NCBI RefSeq assembly: GCF_001708965.1
Contig: NZ_LVJW01000003.1
Location: forward strand, 620,001-684,000
Direction of reading: 5' to 3'
Source of the DNA: Candidatus Thiodiazotropha endoloripes
GTDB taxonomy: Bacteria > Pseudomonadota > Gammaproteobacteria > Chromatiales > Chromatiaceae
DNA length: 64,000 nucleotides
Each line of letters opens with the position of its first letter. Position 1 is the first letter of the stretch. Below are positions 42,091 to 52,176 of this stretch, piece by piece. Made by a program: the position numbers and the translations under genes. Below the pieces are notes generated by a model, which saw only the letters and a list, made by a program, of their open reading frames with translations, was not told where the DNA came from and ran no database searches.

Positions 42091-43134
42091 TCACTCATAC
42101 AGCATCACATCGGACACCGCCTGTGCCCAATCATTGAACTGTGGAACGCTGAACAGGGTTTCACCGATCGCGCGGTGCATATCGGAAACCAGCATCACAC
42201 CCATCTCCCGTTGCGGAAAACGGCCGGCATATTCGAGTATGCGGCCATGCACCTCAAGTCCATTACCCGACTCGTTTGCCCGGATGGCGCGACCGACCAG
42301 TGCGGAGGCAACCGCATACTGCAGATCGATCTCATTGGGTATCGAGACCTCTTCGCCGCGTAATATCGCATCCAGATCGGGCATCTTGTCCAGGCTGTTG
42401 ACGAAGGCATGAAGCTCTATCCCGGCGGCCGGTCCAACACAGGCTTGCAAGGCACCTTGAAGCAGTTGTGGGTGGTCGATGAATTTCTGCAGTGCCCGAT
42501 GAGCAAATTCCCAGGAGCGTGGCGACGGAAAGGCCACCGGGTTATGCGCCGGGTCGAAATCGAACAGCAGTTCAGGGCGGAAACGCAGAAAGGCGATGAT
42601 CCGTTCATCAATCTGATTACGGTAGGCCCAGGCGACCCAGTCATCCAGATTGGTCTCTACCTCAAAATGGGAGAAGCGGTTGGCCAGAGGTGCGGGCATA
42701 CTGTAGGTAACCCCCCGGTCACCCTGGCGGTTGCCTGCAGCGAAGATGGCCCAGCCTTCCGGAACCTGATATTCGCCCAGGCGTCGATCCAGTATCAGTT
42801 GATAGGCTGCGGCTGAAACCGTGGGCGGGGCGGAAGTGATCTCATCGAGAAACAGGATACCCTCGCTGCCATGGCGCTGTTCATCGGGCAACAGAGAGGG
42901 AATCGCCCATTCGACGCTGCCGTTGGTGCGGAAGGGTATTCCGCGCAGATCACTGGGCTCCATCTGTGAGAGTCGGATGTCGATCACCGGAGCCTGATGC
43001 TTATGCGCGACCTCACGAACCATGTCCGATTTGCCCACACCGGGCGGACCCCAGAGCATCACCGGGGTGTGGTGGCCGGCACGGGTACTGATGAACTCTT
43101 GCTCAAGAATGGTAAGTAGCTGGATGGGACGCAT
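42091..43134 (-). CDS. MoxR-family AAA+ ATPase
   Basis: A 347-residue AAA+ ATPase. Walker A GPPGVGKSDMVREVA, Walker B GILFLDEITSAPP, and the sensor-like AAGNRQGDRGV and PAPLANRFSHFEV are all present. The start at 43134 puts the N-terminus at MRPIQLLTILEQEF, which fits; the open frame runs 30 codons further into the upstream gene. It sits between the conserved gene at 43163 and the VWA gene; together they are one unit. Likely substrate is the VWA protein or a partner. Confidence 0.9.
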   Translation of the reverse strand: MRPIQLLTILEQEFISTRAGHHTPVMLWGPPGVGKSDMVREVAHKHQAPVIDIRLSQMEPSDLRGIPFRTNGSVEWAIPSLLPDEQRHGSEGILFLDEITSAPPTVSAAAYQLILDRRLGEYQVPEGWAIFAAGNRQGDRGVTYSMPAPLANRFSHFEVETNLDDWVAWAYRNQIDERIIAFLRFRPELLFDFDPAHNPVAFPSPRSWEFAHRALQKFIDHPQLLQGALQACVGPAAGIELHAFVNSLDKMPDLDAILRGEEVSIPNEIDLQYAVASALVGRAIRANESGNGLEVHGRILEYAGRFPQREMGVMLVSDMHRAIGETLFSVPQFNDWAQAVSDVMLYE

Positions 43135-43162
43135 ATTGACTTCCTGGGTCGTATTAACAGGC

Positions 43163-43726
43163 CTAATCGAAGAGGTTTCTGATTGCACGGGAGAGCTGTT
43201 TATAGACCTCCGGCCCATCCACATCCATGACCTGATCGATCACCCAGCGGTTGTCGTGCTCATCGCTGGTCATCACCTGCTGTATCTCATACCCCAAATG
43301 GCGCAGGAATGGGTAGCTGGGTCCCTGATCGCCGAAGTTGAACTCGGCATACTCGGCAGATCGCTCGTTGTAGAGGGCGATCAGATGGTTGGCATGGTCA
43401 CCGGATCCGAGCAACTCGTTGGCGTTTTCGTGATAGTGGTCGGCCAGCTTCATCACCAGGGCAGTAATCGTCGCCACCCGGTTTTCATCGTCTCCCATCT
43501 GGTGGATCAGACGATCAGCGATCTGAACCTCGTAGATCAGATACTCGGCAATCACCGCCAGGCGCTGTTGATCATTGTGATAGACAAAGTTCTCCCCATG
43601 CAGGGTGATCGCCTTGTCCAGTGCGATACGCCAGGCAATAAACGCAATTGCACCACCAATCTCATCAGCTGAACGTGCGGCATCCTCATCGTGCCATTGA
43701 CTCTTGATTCTGATGGCCAAGTTCAA
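43163..43726 (-). CDS. conserved hypothetical protein of the MoxR/VWA unit
   Basis: An acidic helical protein of 187 residues, with SQWHDEDAARSADEIGGAIAFIAWRIALDKAI and RLAVIAEYLIYEVQIADRLIHQMG. Cytoplasmic, no motif recognised. It is the first gene of the MoxR-VWA transcript, 28 bp before the ATPase start. The start codon is a TTG: 43726 gives a 3-bp ribosome-site spacing and 43720 a 9-bp spacing, so the shorter form may be the true one. Confidence 0.7.
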   Translation of the reverse strand: MNLAIRIKSQWHDEDAARSADEIGGAIAFIAWRIALDKAITLHGENFVYHNDQQRLAVIAEYLIYEVQIADRLIHQMGDDENRVATITALVMKLADHYHENANELLGSGDHANHLIALYNERSAEYAEFNFGDQGPSYPFLRHLGYEIQQVMTSDEHDNRWVIDQVMDVDGPEVYKQLSRAIRNLFD

Positions 43727-43927
43727 TTTCTCCTATTGATCTCAATCGGTCCGGTGTTTACCGGAGTCGGCAGTCAAGTCGCGGGTCTGGGGGGAGGCGT
43801 CATCGGATAGTGATGTTACTTGTACTGCATTATAATAACCTAGCATTTTACTCGGTTTAAGCTGAATTTCAATGCCTGTGGCGCATAATCACCGAAATCG
43901 ATTCATCCGCCTGCTTCTGAGCGGTTA

Positions 43928-44473
43928 TCAGCGACTGCTCTTATCCGGATTACGCAGTAAAACATAGGCTGCGCCGGTTCCGCCATCCCGGCGGGGTGCC
44001 GATGTGAAGGCCAGGACATCGTCTCTTTGGCGTAGCCAGATGTTGAGTTTGTGCTTAAGAATGGGCTGTCTGCCTTCCGAGCCATAACCCTTGCCGTGTA
44101 TGATCCGGACACAGCGAATCCGCCGCTCATGACACTGCTTCAGAAAACCATCCAGGTCAGCTCTGGCATAGCGAACCGTCAATCCATGCAGGTCCAGTTC
44201 CCCGCCAATCTCCAGATACCCCCGCTGCAGGTCGTGCATCAGGCGGTTTTGTACGCCGGGCCGGGCAAAATAGAGTACCTCCCCGGTTTCGATCTCGTGA
44301 TCCGAATAGTGGTCCTGTGAGGACTCCTCCTCATCCCCAACCGGTAGATTCAGCGGTCTGGGCGTCAGACGGCGGCGATAGGGTTCCGCGCGTGACTCAT
44401 TGAGTGGCACAGCATCCCCGAGTTGCTCGTGGAAGAGTGCTTTGTCATCGGATTTGTCGCTGTTTTTGCTCAT
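43928..44473 (-). CDS. Smr domain protein (SmrA/SmrB type)
   Basis: A 181-residue protein with a C-terminal Smr domain: ELDLHGLTVRYARADLDGFLKQC and IIHGKGYGSEGRQPILKHKLNIWL, ending GAAYVLLR. The N-terminal part is disordered and acidic. SmrB-type proteins cleave mRNA in front of collided ribosomes; SmrA-type ones have other nuclease roles. The DLHG and HGKG motifs are intact, so it is likely active. It is divergent from surE. Confidence 0.9.
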   Translation of the reverse strand: MSKNSDKSDDKALFHEQLGDAVPLNESRAEPYRRRLTPRPLNLPVGDEEESSQDHYSDHEIETGEVLYFARPGVQNRLMHDLQRGYLEIGGELDLHGLTVRYARADLDGFLKQCHERRIRCVRIIHGKGYGSEGRQPILKHKLNIWLRQRDDVLAFTSAPRRDGGTGAAYVLLRNPDKSSR

Positions 44474-44614
44474 CTTCAGGTTGAGGGTTCAGTGTCTCGT
44501 CATTTAATGTTAACAGGCCCTGTGAGCAGTTGAGAAGAATCTCAATCCCGCTGTTCACCCGCTGGGGATTTGGAGGGTGAGACTGATCAATATTTACAGT
44601 ATATTGTGCCCCCT

Positions 44615-45358
44615 ATGAACATCCTTCTGAGTAATGACGACGGCTATCAGGCCACTGGACTGATGATGCTGGCCGAGCAGCTGTCTGAAGTCGGCAATAT
44701 TGTGGTTGTGGCCCCTGATCAGGATCGCAGTGGCGCCAGCAACTCCCTGACTCTGGTCAATCCGTTACGTGCCCTGACCATGGAGAATGGCTTCATTCGG
44801 GTGGATGGCACACCGACGGACTGTGTCCATCTGGCGATCACAGGATTACTCGAGCAGGAGCCGGACCTGGTGGTTTCCGGCATCAATGCCGGACCGAATA
44901 TGGGGGATGACGTGCTCTACTCGGGTACAGTTGCTGCTGCTACCGAGGGCCGCTTCCTCGGTCTGCCTGCAGTTGCTATCTCTATGAACTCCCACAATCC
45001 GCAACATTTCGAGACGGGTGCACAGGTTGCCGAGATTCTGGTCAGAAGACTGATCGAGGCACCGTTGAGTGAGAGTGTCATTTTGAATGTGAATGTGCCG
45101 GATATTGCCTATTCGGAGTTGCAGGGTATTGTCTCCACCCGACTCGGGCATCGTCATAAAGCGGAGCCGGTGATCAAAAGCCAAGATCCAAGAGGCAGAA
45201 CCATCTATTGGGTAGGCCCTGCCGGGGCTGAGCAGGATGCGGGACCCGGTACCGATTTTCATGCTGTCAGGCAGGGATATGTCTCGGTAACGCCTCTGCA
45301 TGTGGATCTGACCCGCCACAGTGCATTACCGATCCTAGATGAGTGGCTGAAAACATGA
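44615..45358 (+). CDS. surE: 5'/3'-nucleotidase SurE
   Basis: SurE, 247 residues, a metal-dependent survival nucleotidase. The N-terminal metal site [16 protein letters not shown] and later [23 protein letters not shown] are typical. The ATG at 44615 starts exactly at the family N-terminus; the frame extends 15 codons upstream without support. Its stop overlaps the pcm ATG (ATGA). It heads the surE-pcm-yqaA-nlpD-rpoS block, the conserved gammaproteobacterial stationary-phase locus. Confidence 0.97.
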   Translation: MNILLSNDDGYQATGLMMLAEQLSEVGNIVVVAPDQDRSGASNSLTLVNPLRALTMENGFIRVDGTPTDCVHLAITGLLEQEPDLVVSGINAGPNMGDDVLYSGTVAAATEGRFLGLPAVAISMNSHNPQHFETGAQVAEILVRRLIEAPLSESVILNVNVPDIAYSELQGIVSTRLGHRHKAEPVIKSQDPRGRTIYWVGPAGAEQDAGPGTDFHAVRQGYVSVTPLHVDLTRHSALPILDEWLKT

Positions 45359-46020
45359 TTATCAGTGGCGATCACCAGGGTATCGGCATGACCTCCCAGC
45401 GAACCCGGGAAAGGCTGGTGGAGCGTTTACGCACCAAGGGAATCCGCAATCTGGCGGTACTGGAGGCGTTACGTAATACGCCGCGACATATTTTTGTCGA
45501 TGAGGCGCTGGCCAGTCGTGCCTATGAGGAGACGGCACTGCCAATCGGCCATGGCCAGACCATATCACAACCCTATACGGTGGCGCGGATGACCGAGGCA
45601 CTGCTGGAAGGTGGTACGCCGGAGAGCGTATTGGAAATCGGTACTGGATCAGGCTATCAGTGTGCAATTCTCGCTCAGCTGGTTCGACGGGTTCACAGTG
45701 TTGAACGAATCTCTGCGCTGCTTGATCAGGCGCGGGCCAGGTTCCGGGAACTTGGACTGCGCAATATCCGTCTCAAGCATAGTGACGGTGGAGTTGGGCT
45801 TCCCGAGTATGCACCCTATGACGGCATACTCGTTACGGCCGCAGCGGAGGCTTTGCCTCAGAGTCTGCTGCGACAATTGGCCGTGGGCGGGCGTTTGATT
45901 CTGCCGGTAAAGAGTAATCAGGGACAAGTGATGTTACGTATTATCCGGACCGAAGATGGTTTTCAACAGCAGACATTGGAGTCCGCAAATTTCGTACCCT
46001 TGGTTGGAGGGATGATTTAG
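45355..46020 (+). CDS. pcm: protein-L-isoaspartate O-methyltransferase
   Basis: Pcm, 221 residues, repairs isoaspartyl residues in aged proteins using S-adenosylmethionine. The SAM motif I reads [18 protein letters not shown], and the family [21 protein letters not shown] is present. It starts at 45355 by an ATGA overlap with surE; an earlier in-frame start would lie 12 bases inside surE. Its TAG stop overlaps the GTG of yqaA by one base. Confidence 0.96.
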   Translation: MIISGDHQGIGMTSQRTRERLVERLRTKGIRNLAVLEALRNTPRHIFVDEALASRAYEETALPIGHGQTISQPYTVARMTEALLEGGTPESVLEIGTGSGYQCAILAQLVRRVHSVERISALLDQARARFRELGLRNIRLKHSDGGVGLPEYAPYDGILVTAAAEALPQSLLRQLAVGGRLILPVKSNQGQVMLRIIRTEDGFQQQTLESANFVPLVGGMI

Positions 46021-46595
46021 TGAGACTCTTTTCATCCCTCTATGCCCGTACGATGAAATGGTCCAGACACCCCCATGCGCCTCGCTATCTTGCCGGGTTG
46101 AGTTTTGCTGAATCCTCATTTTTTCCGATTCCCCCGGATGTGATGCTGGCGCCGATGAGCATGGCGGAACCATCGAGGGCCTGGTTTTATGCCGGTTTGA
46201 CCACCGTGGCCTCTGTCGTCGGGGGCATTCTGGGGTATTTCATCGGTCTGTTTGCCTTCGATCTGATCGAGCCGTTACTCAGGGACTGGGGCTACTGGGA
46301 TGGCTATCTCGCCGCTAAGGATTGGTTTGGTCGCTGGGGCTTCTGGGCGGTTTTTCTGGCGGGGTTTTCACCGATTCCCTATAAGATTTTTACCATCACA
46401 GCGGGTGTTGTGGCGATGTCGTTCATCCCCTTTGTTATCGCTTCATTGATCGGCCGGGGAGCAAGGTTTTTCCTGGTGGCCGCATTGATGGCCTGGGGTG
46501 GGGCCCGTATGGAAAGGGCATTGCATCGCTATGTGGACCGGTTGGGGTGGATCATGGTGGTGGCATTTGTGTTGTTGTTCATATTCCTGAAATAA
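46020..46595 (+). CDS. yqaA: DedA-family membrane protein YqaA
   Basis: A 191-residue inner membrane protein of the YqaA branch of the DedA/SNARE-associated family. Typical blocks are AESSFFPIPPDVMLAPMSM, the re-entrant loop region GFSPIPYKIFTITAGV, and the final hydrophobic helix. The start is GTG at 46020, sharing a base with the pcm stop, so it is translationally coupled. DedA proteins move undecaprenyl phosphate or other lipids; the activity of YqaA itself is not established. Confidence 0.93.
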   Translation: MRLFSSLYARTMKWSRHPHAPRYLAGLSFAESSFFPIPPDVMLAPMSMAEPSRAWFYAGLTTVASVVGGILGYFIGLFAFDLIEPLLRDWGYWDGYLAAKDWFGRWGFWAVFLAGFSPIPYKIFTITAGVVAMSFIPFVIASLIGRGARFFLVAALMAWGGARMERALHRYVDRLGWIMVVAFVLLFIFLK

Positions 46596-46643
46596 CAGAG
46601 GGGTGCTGAGTGTGAGCAGAGCAAAACAGTCCCTGGGTTGCCT

Positions 46644-47549
46644 ATGAGAGACAACGGCAGTTCGACTGGCATATCCCTGTCACTCCCCGTGATGATGCTC
46701 TGTCTGCTGATCGGTATCAGCGCCTGTTCCACCAAAGGCAGTGCACCGGTATACAATCGTGCAGTCAGCCCTTCCCAGCAGGGGGTAGCCACAGCTTCGA
46801 ACAATAAGCCTGTCAGCCCATCGGCACACAGGTATAAATCCTCCAGGACATACTATCTCGTACAGCCTGGGGATACGCTCTATGCGATTGCCTGGCGACA
46901 CTATCTGGAACATGAACATCTGGCAGCCTGGAATGGTATTAAAGCCCCCAGCTATTCAATCTATCCGGGGCAGCGGCTGCGCCTGAAGCCGCCGGAAGTG
47001 CGAAAAAAGCGACAGAGGCAGCCGCTCGATACCACACCAGTGAAAAAGGTTGTAAAAATGCCTCAACCCACAACACCTGTTGTCAGACCTGTCACCAAGT
47101 CTCCGCCAAAACCAACAGTCGCTAAATCAGTACCGCTCAAAAAGAGTGTGGCCACAAATCAGAAAAAGCGCGTTAAGTTAGCCTGGCGTTGGCCGACCAA
47201 AGGAAGAGTGGTGCAGACTTTTTCATCCTCTGATCAGAATCGCAAAGGCGTCCGGATCGGTGGAGAGATCGGTCAGCCAATCAAGGCCGCTGAGGCGGGT
47301 CGTGTGGTCTACGCCGGTGGTGGATTGGTCGGTTACGGCAATCTGGTCATCATCAAGCATGACAAGAATTACCTGAGCGCCTATGGATACAATCGAAAAC
47401 TGCTGGTAAAAGAGGGTGATAATCTCGCCAAAGGCGATATAGTGGCGCACATGGGTTCGCCACACAGCGGTGGTCAACCGGTGCTGCATTTTGAGATCAG
47501 AAAACAGGGGAAGCCGATTAATCCCCTGCCGCTGTTACCAAGAAAATAG
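46644..47549 (+). CDS. nlpD: murein hydrolase activator NlpD
   Basis: NlpD, 301 residues, an outer membrane lipoprotein: lipobox LIGISAC. A LysM domain (YLVQPGDTLYAIAWRHYL) is followed by a basic Pro-rich linker and a degenerate LytM/M23 domain. The catalytic residues are missing (GVRIGGEIGQ in place of the H-x3-D site), as in other NlpD proteins that activate AmiC without being enzymes. The ATG at 46644 is used, two codons after a TTG. nlpD often carries rpoS promoters, so the gap to rpoS may matter. Confidence 0.93.
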   Translation: MRDNGSSTGISLSLPVMMLCLLIGISACSTKGSAPVYNRAVSPSQQGVATASNNKPVSPSAHRYKSSRTYYLVQPGDTLYAIAWRHYLEHEHLAAWNGIKAPSYSIYPGQRLRLKPPEVRKKRQRQPLDTTPVKKVVKMPQPTTPVVRPVTKSPPKPTVAKSVPLKKSVATNQKKRVKLAWRWPTKGRVVQTFSSSDQNRKGVRIGGEIGQPIKAAEAGRVVYAGGGLVGYGNLVIIKHDKNYLSAYGYNRKLLVKEGDNLAKGDIVAHMGSPHSGGQPVLHFEIRKQGKPINPLPLLPRK

Positions 47550-47646
47550 ATAATTACGATAGCTGGACTGGCTTTAGCGTTCGGATTTGGGAGTGACATG
47601 ACAGATCGATAACGCCTGGGCATGGTTCGACCAATGGAGATGAGTG

Positions 47647-48648
47647 ATGAGTAACAATCCTGATGAATCGGCAGAGACAGATAGTGATGCCGTTCTCGAA
47701 GATCTGGATGATCAGGATCTGAGTCTGAATGAAGACCAACCTGAGAGTGAAGCAGTACCGGAGAAACCCGATGTCACAGAGGCCCTGAAACCCAAGACGG
47801 CTGAGGCTGGGGATGCGCAAATGGATGCGACCCGGCTCTATCTCAATGAGATTGGTATCTCCAAACTGCTGACAGCAGAGGAAGAGGTTCATTTCGCCAG
47901 GCTGGCTCAGAAAGGGGACCAGTCGGCCAGGCAGCGGATGATTGAGAGTAACTTACGTCTGGTGGTAAAAATCGCCAGGCGCTATATGAATCGGGGGCTG
48001 GCACTGCTCGACTTGATCGAGGAGGGTAATCTCGGTCTGATCAGGGCGGTGGAAAAATTCGATCCTGAACGTGGTTTCCGCTTTTCAACCTACGCAACCT
48101 GGTGGATTCGGCAGACCATCGAACGGGCCATCATGAACCAGACCCGGACGATCCGTTTACCGATTCATGTGGTGAAGGAGATCAATGTCTATCTCAGAGC
48201 GGCGCGTAAGCTTGCCCAAACCCTGGACCATGAGCCCAGCTCCGAAGAGATTGCCGATCTGCTCGATCGACCGATCGACGAAGTCAAGCGCATGCTCGGC
48301 CTGAATGAGCGCGTCACCTCGGTGGATACACCATTCGGCAAGGATGCTGACAAGCCACTGTTGGATACCATTGCGGATGAAAAGAACCAGGATCCGACGG
48401 TGGATATTCAGAATGACGGCCTGAATGCCAATCTGGATCGTTGGCTGAGCAAACTGAATGACAAACAGAGAGAAGTGGTAGAGCGACGTTTTGGTCTGCA
48501 CGGTTATGAGAACTCCACCTTGGAGCAGGTTGCGAATGAGCTGGGGGTAACGAGGGAGCGGGTGAGACAGATACAGATGGATGCGCTGCGCCGACTCAGG
48601 GATATACTCGAGCGGGATGGATTCTCTGTGGAATCGATCTTCAAATAG
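47647..48648 (+). CDS. rpoS: RNA polymerase sigma factor RpoS
   Basis: RpoS, 333 residues, the stationary phase and stress sigma factor. Regions 1.2 to 4.2 are intact: [21 protein letters not shown], region 2 [18 protein letters not shown], region 4 with [27 protein letters not shown]. The N-terminus is acidic and somewhat longer than in Escherichia coli. A GGAG site lies 7 bp before the ATG at 47647. fnr starts 11 bp after the stop. Confidence 0.97.
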   Translation: MSNNPDESAETDSDAVLEDLDDQDLSLNEDQPESEAVPEKPDVTEALKPKTAEAGDAQMDATRLYLNEIGISKLLTAEEEVHFARLAQKGDQSARQRMIESNLRLVVKIARRYMNRGLALLDLIEEGNLGLIRAVEKFDPERGFRFSTYATWWIRQTIERAIMNQTRTIRLPIHVVKEINVYLRAARKLAQTLDHEPSSEEIADLLDRPIDEVKRMLGLNERVTSVDTPFGKDADKPLLDTIADEKNQDPTVDIQNDGLNANLDRWLSKLNDKQREVVERRFGLHGYENSTLEQVANELGVTRERVRQIQMDALRRLRDILERDGFSVESIFK

Positions 48649-48659
48649 TATGGGTTAAG

Positions 48660-49397
48660 ATGCAAACCTGTTGTGAACAAACAGCGGTATATGATCCTTC
48701 CCGGCAGGAGGTGGCTTGCTGTGATTGTGGTTTGGATCCGCTCTGTCAGGTCGTCGATTACGGAGCGCGCGAGCTGGCTGACTCAAAGGTGGTATTGAGG
48801 CGCCGCCAACCGATGCAGCGTGGTGAGTTGCTGTTTTCCGCAAAACACTCTTTTTCCGCTCTGTTTGCGGTCAAATCCGGATCATTCAAAGCGATCAGTC
48901 TTGATATGTCCGGCAAAGAGCGGGTGGTGGGTTTCTACCTGCCAGGGGATCTGATTGGTGCAGAAGGGATCGCCAACCGGGTCCACTCCTTTACGGTCAG
49001 AGCGCTGGAGGAGAGCAGTATTTGCAGGATGGATCTGGATCAGATGCCTCAATCCGGCCGAGGAAATGAGATGTTGCAGGGCGCTCTGATCCGCATGCTC
49101 GGTCAGGAGGTCAACATCAACCATCTGGTGACCAGCTCCTTGATACAACAGAACGCAGATCAGCGATTGGCCGCCTTCATTCTGAATCTTTCAACCCGAT
49201 GCGGGATGCGTGGTTTGTCTCAGTACCAACTTGGTCTCAGCATGTCCAGGAGTGATATTGCCAGTTATCTTGGTTTGGCGCGTGAAACAGTCAGCCGAAC
49301 CCTTACCAGATTTCAAAATTATGGGTTGATCGGAATCAGTAAGCATGTCTTGAAGGTCGTTAATCCGGAAGGCCTTCAAAAAGTCACTTTGGCCTAG
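48660..49397 (+). CDS. fnr: oxygen-sensing regulator Fnr
   Basis: Fnr, 245 residues. The [4Fe-4S] cluster ligands are at Cys20, Cys23, Cys29 and Cys122, exactly the Escherichia coli positions, and the recognition helix has Glu209, Ser212 and Arg213 (ETVSR), which read the TTGAT half-site. It should therefore be a true oxygen-responsive Fnr. It lies 11 bp after rpoS, so it is probably also transcribed from the rpoS messages. The 611-bp region after it, upstream of ccoN, holds a near-perfect Fnr site. Confidence 0.96.
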   Translation: MQTCCEQTAVYDPSRQEVACCDCGLDPLCQVVDYGARELADSKVVLRRRQPMQRGELLFSAKHSFSALFAVKSGSFKAISLDMSGKERVVGFYLPGDLIGAEGIANRVHSFTVRALEESSICRMDLDQMPQSGRGNEMLQGALIRMLGQEVNINHLVTSSLIQQNADQRLAAFILNLSTRCGMRGLSQYQLGLSMSRSDIASYLGLARETVSRTLTRFQNYGLIGISKHVLKVVNPEGLQKVTLA

Positions 49398-49778
49398 CGC
49401 CTGTTAACATAAAACCGATCACTCTCCTCTGTTGAGTCAACAGCTGCGAATAGTTCTGAATCGCACCTCTCTGCGTTACTCATTGTCCATTTGGACTTAT
49501 CAAACTTCTCTTCCCGTAGCTTCATTTGGCTTTTTCAGGAGTGGTACACCCTATGGATAAATTTATGAGGGGATTAGTATTGATTATTAGATGGATGGCT
49601 TTCAGATCGATCTTAGATAAATTTCAAATCATCGTTTTTTAGTGAGAGTGATTATCAATCAATTTTTTGTTTTTAATTTTTTTTCATCCGCATGTAAAAC
49701 TTTTTCAAACAGGTTTGTCAGCAGCTGTATTAAAGAGTTCGTCTTGTAATTGCAGAATTTTGTTTATTTATGATTTCT

Positions 49779-49792
49779 TTGATCTGAGTCAA
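49779..49792. promoter_or_regulatory. Fnr/Dnr-type binding site
   Basis: TTGAT-CTGA-GTCAA fits the TTGAT-N4-ATCAA consensus in nine of ten positions, and fits the Dnr/Nnr variant (GTCAA) fully. It lies about 217 bp before the ccoN ATG. The neighbouring fnr product has the matching recognition residues. Confidence 0.65.
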
Positions 49793-49913
49793 TTAATCAC
49801 TATTGCAGATAATAACTAATTAAAACAAAAGGTTACGTAATATTCGCTTTGATGGGTTATAGGCTAATTCGTATTGACATCTGATTCAATTAAGAGTGAT
49901 ATATGTCACGCTG

Positions 49914-49937
49914 CAATTGTGTCATTTGACACAGTTG
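49914..49937. promoter_or_regulatory. CRP/FNR-geometry palindrome before ccoN
   Basis: Arms CAATTGTGTCA and TGACACAGTTG around TT pair in 10 of 11 positions. The core TGTG-N8-CACA has the spacing of CRP/FNR-family sites but the half-site sequence (GTGTC) differs from TTGAT and GTGAT. It lies 71 bp before the ccoN start. Confidence 0.5.
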
Positions 49938-50008
49938 TATCTGTTGGGAAAGTCTCAACAAAAAATCTTTAAAGTTTTGTTCAATTATTTGTTTTAAGAG
50001 GGGGGTAC

Positions 50009-51442
50009 ATGGACGCCGCAGCCGAGCAAAAATACAACTTCGATGTTGTACGCTGGTTTACCGTCATGGCCGTCGTCTACTTAGTAGTAGGCGCATTAGT
50101 GGGTGTGTATATCGCCGCCGAGCTAGCCTGGCCGGTTCTGAATTTTGATTCACCATACATTACATTCGGACGGCTTCGTCCGCTCCATACCAACGCTGTT
50201 ATCTTTGCGTTTGGTGGCTGTGCGTTGATGGCGACATCATATTACAGTGTCCAGCGAACTTGTGGCGTTAGACTCTGGAGTGACAAACTGGCCTGGTTTG
50301 TTTTCATCGGTTGGAACCTGATCATCGTATCTGCCGTTGTTACCCTGCCTCTTGGCCTTACCTCTGGTAAAGAGTATGCAGAGCTGGAGTGGCCGATCGA
50401 TCTGGCGATCGCGGTCGTCTGGTTGGCCTATTCATTCAACTTCATCATGACGCTGGCAACCAGAAAGTCATCCCACATCTATGTATCCAATTGGTTCTTC
50501 CTGGGTATGATGGTGATGATTACCTACCTGCATGTAGTCAACAGCCTGGCTATCCCGGTTGATCTGTTCAGATCCTACTCTGTCTTCTCCGGTGTTCAGG
50601 ATGCGATGGTCCAGTGGTGGTGGGGACATAACGCAGTAGGTTTCTACCTGACTGCCGGTTTCCTCGGTATCATGTACTACTTCGTACCCAAACAAGCTGG
50701 TCGTCCTGTCTACTCCTATCGTTTGTCAGTCATCCACTTCTGGGCGCTGATGTTCGGTTATGTATGGCTGGGTGCTCACCATCTGCAGTACACCGCACTG
50801 CCTGACTGGACCGGCTCTCTCGGTGCCGCTGTCTCTCTGGCAATGATCATTCCTTCATGGGGTGGTGCTGTAAACGGTATGATGACCCTGTCCGGTGCCT
50901 GGGACAAACTGCGTACCGACTATGTCCTGCGTTTCATGATCATGTCTCTGGCCTTCTATGCCATGTCCACCTTTGAAGGTCCGGTCATGTCGCTGAAGAC
51001 TGTTAACGCCCTCTCTCACTACACCGACTGGACCGTAGGTCATGTACACTCCGGTGCTCTGGGTTGGGTAGCCATGGTTGCTATCGGTGCGATCTACCAC
51101 CTGATGGTGCGTACATTCCACACCGAAATGTGGTCAACAAAGCTGATCAATGCTCACTTCTGGACAGCAACCATCGGTGCGGTTATCTACGTCGTTGCGA
51201 TGTGGGTCTCCGGTATCATGCAGGGCCTGATGTGGCGTGCCTATGATGAGTACGGCACTCTGGCTTACACCTTTGCGGAATCCGTTGAAGCAATGCATCC
51301 CTACTACGCCATGCGCGCGATCGGTGGTGCGATCTTCCTGCTTGGTGCTGTAATGATGCTGATCAACGTCCTTATGACTGTCTCTAAAGCATCGAGCGAA
51401 GGTAGTCTGCAACAAGCCCGCACCGCTGCGGCTACAGCTTAA
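50009..51442 (+). CDS. ccoN: cbb3-type cytochrome c oxidase subunit I
   Basis: CcoN, 477 residues, the catalytic subunit with low-spin heme b, heme b3 and CuB. About twelve membrane segments; histidine ligands are visible in [47 protein letters not shown] and [12 protein letters not shown]. It is a high-affinity terminal oxidase for low oxygen, the likely electron sink of the sulfur oxidation genes here. It leads ccoNOQP and the small gene at 53306. Confidence 0.98.
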   Translation: MDAAAEQKYNFDVVRWFTVMAVVYLVVGALVGVYIAAELAWPVLNFDSPYITFGRLRPLHTNAVIFAFGGCALMATSYYSVQRTCGVRLWSDKLAWFVFIGWNLIIVSAVVTLPLGLTSGKEYAELEWPIDLAIAVVWLAYSFNFIMTLATRKSSHIYVSNWFFLGMMVMITYLHVVNSLAIPVDLFRSYSVFSGVQDAMVQWWWGHNAVGFYLTAGFLGIMYYFVPKQAGRPVYSYRLSVIHFWALMFGYVWLGAHHLQYTALPDWTGSLGAAVSLAMIIPSWGGAVNGMMTLSGAWDKLRTDYVLRFMIMSLAFYAMSTFEGPVMSLKTVNALSHYTDWTVGHVHSGALGWVAMVAIGAIYHLMVRTFHTEMWSTKLINAHFWTATIGAVIYVVAMWVSGIMQGLMWRAYDEYGTLAYTFAESVEAMHPYYAMRAIGGAIFLLGAVMMLINVLMTVSKASSEGSLQQARTAAATA

Positions 51443-51462
51443 TCTTAAGGGGGTTTCGCAAA

Positions 51463-52176
51463 ATGGCGAATGATAATAAATCTGTAAGCTTTCAGGAGAA
51501 GATGGAGAAAAACATCTGGCTGCTCCTGATCATTCTGGCTATATCCCTCTCTGTAGGTGGTCTGGTCGAAATCGTTCCGCTTTTCACCATGAAGAACACC
51601 ATGGAGCACAATGCAGCGCCTGAACTGCTCTGGCAGCGTCAGCCAGGTCAGACTCTGCATGACCACAAGCCGGGTGATGGTATGCGTCCGTATACTTCGC
51701 TTGAGCTGGCTGGACGTGATATCTATCTGAAAGAAGGTTGCTACACCTGCCATTCTCAGATGGTGCGTCCTTTCCGTGATGAGAAAGAGCGTTATGGTCA
51801 CTACTCACTGGCTTCCGAGTCCATGTACGACCATCCTTTCCAGTGGGGCTCCAAGCGTACCGGTCCTGACTTTGCCCGTCTCGGCGGCAAATATTCAGAC
51901 GACTGGCATCGCAAGCATCTGCGTGAGCCACGCTCCGTGGTTCCAGAGTCCGTCATGCCTAACTACCCTTGGTTGAAAGACAATCTGATCGAGGGCAAGG
52001 ATATGGCAAGTCGTTTCGAAGTCATGCGTCTGCTGGGTGTTCCGTACACCGATGAAGACATAGCCACTGCGAACGCAGAACTGGCTGGCAAGACTGAAGA
52101 AGATGCGATGGTGGCCTATCTGCAGGTTCTGGGCACCATGGCTACTTTGGACGAAAACAAAGTCTATCGTCAGTAA
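51463..52176 (+). CDS. ccoO: cbb3-type cytochrome c oxidase subunit II
   Basis: CcoO, 237 residues, a membrane-anchored monoheme cytochrome c. One N-terminal transmembrane helix ([20 protein letters not shown]), then the heme site CYTCH in [19 protein letters not shown] and the axial Met region VMPNYPWL. It passes electrons to CcoN. It begins 20 bp after ccoN, and its stop codon shares a base with the ccoQ ATG. Confidence 0.97.
   Translation: MANDNKSVSFQEKMEKNIWLLLIILAISLSVGGLVEIVPLFTMKNTMEHNAAPELLWQRQPGQTLHDHKPGDGMRPYTSLELAGRDIYLKEGCYTCHSQMVRPFRDEKERYGHYSLASESMYDHPFQWGSKRTGPDFARLGGKYSDDWHRKHLREPRSVVPESVMPNYPWLKDNLIEGKDMASRFEVMRLLGVPYTDEDIATANAELAGKTEEDAMVAYLQVLGTMATLDENKVYRQ

Larger units (their letters stand above)
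49398..50008. promoter_or_regulatory. AT-rich promoter region of the cco operon
   Basis: 611 bp with no gene, unusually AT-rich around 49640-49900. It holds the Fnr-type site at 49779-49792 and the palindrome at 49914-49937, and ends with a GAGGGGGGT ribosome site for ccoN. Confidence 0.7.

Noticed and set aside
49650-49672. Possible Fnr site in GTGATTATCAATCAA
   Set aside because: The half-sites are separated by five bases instead of four, so the geometry is wrong.
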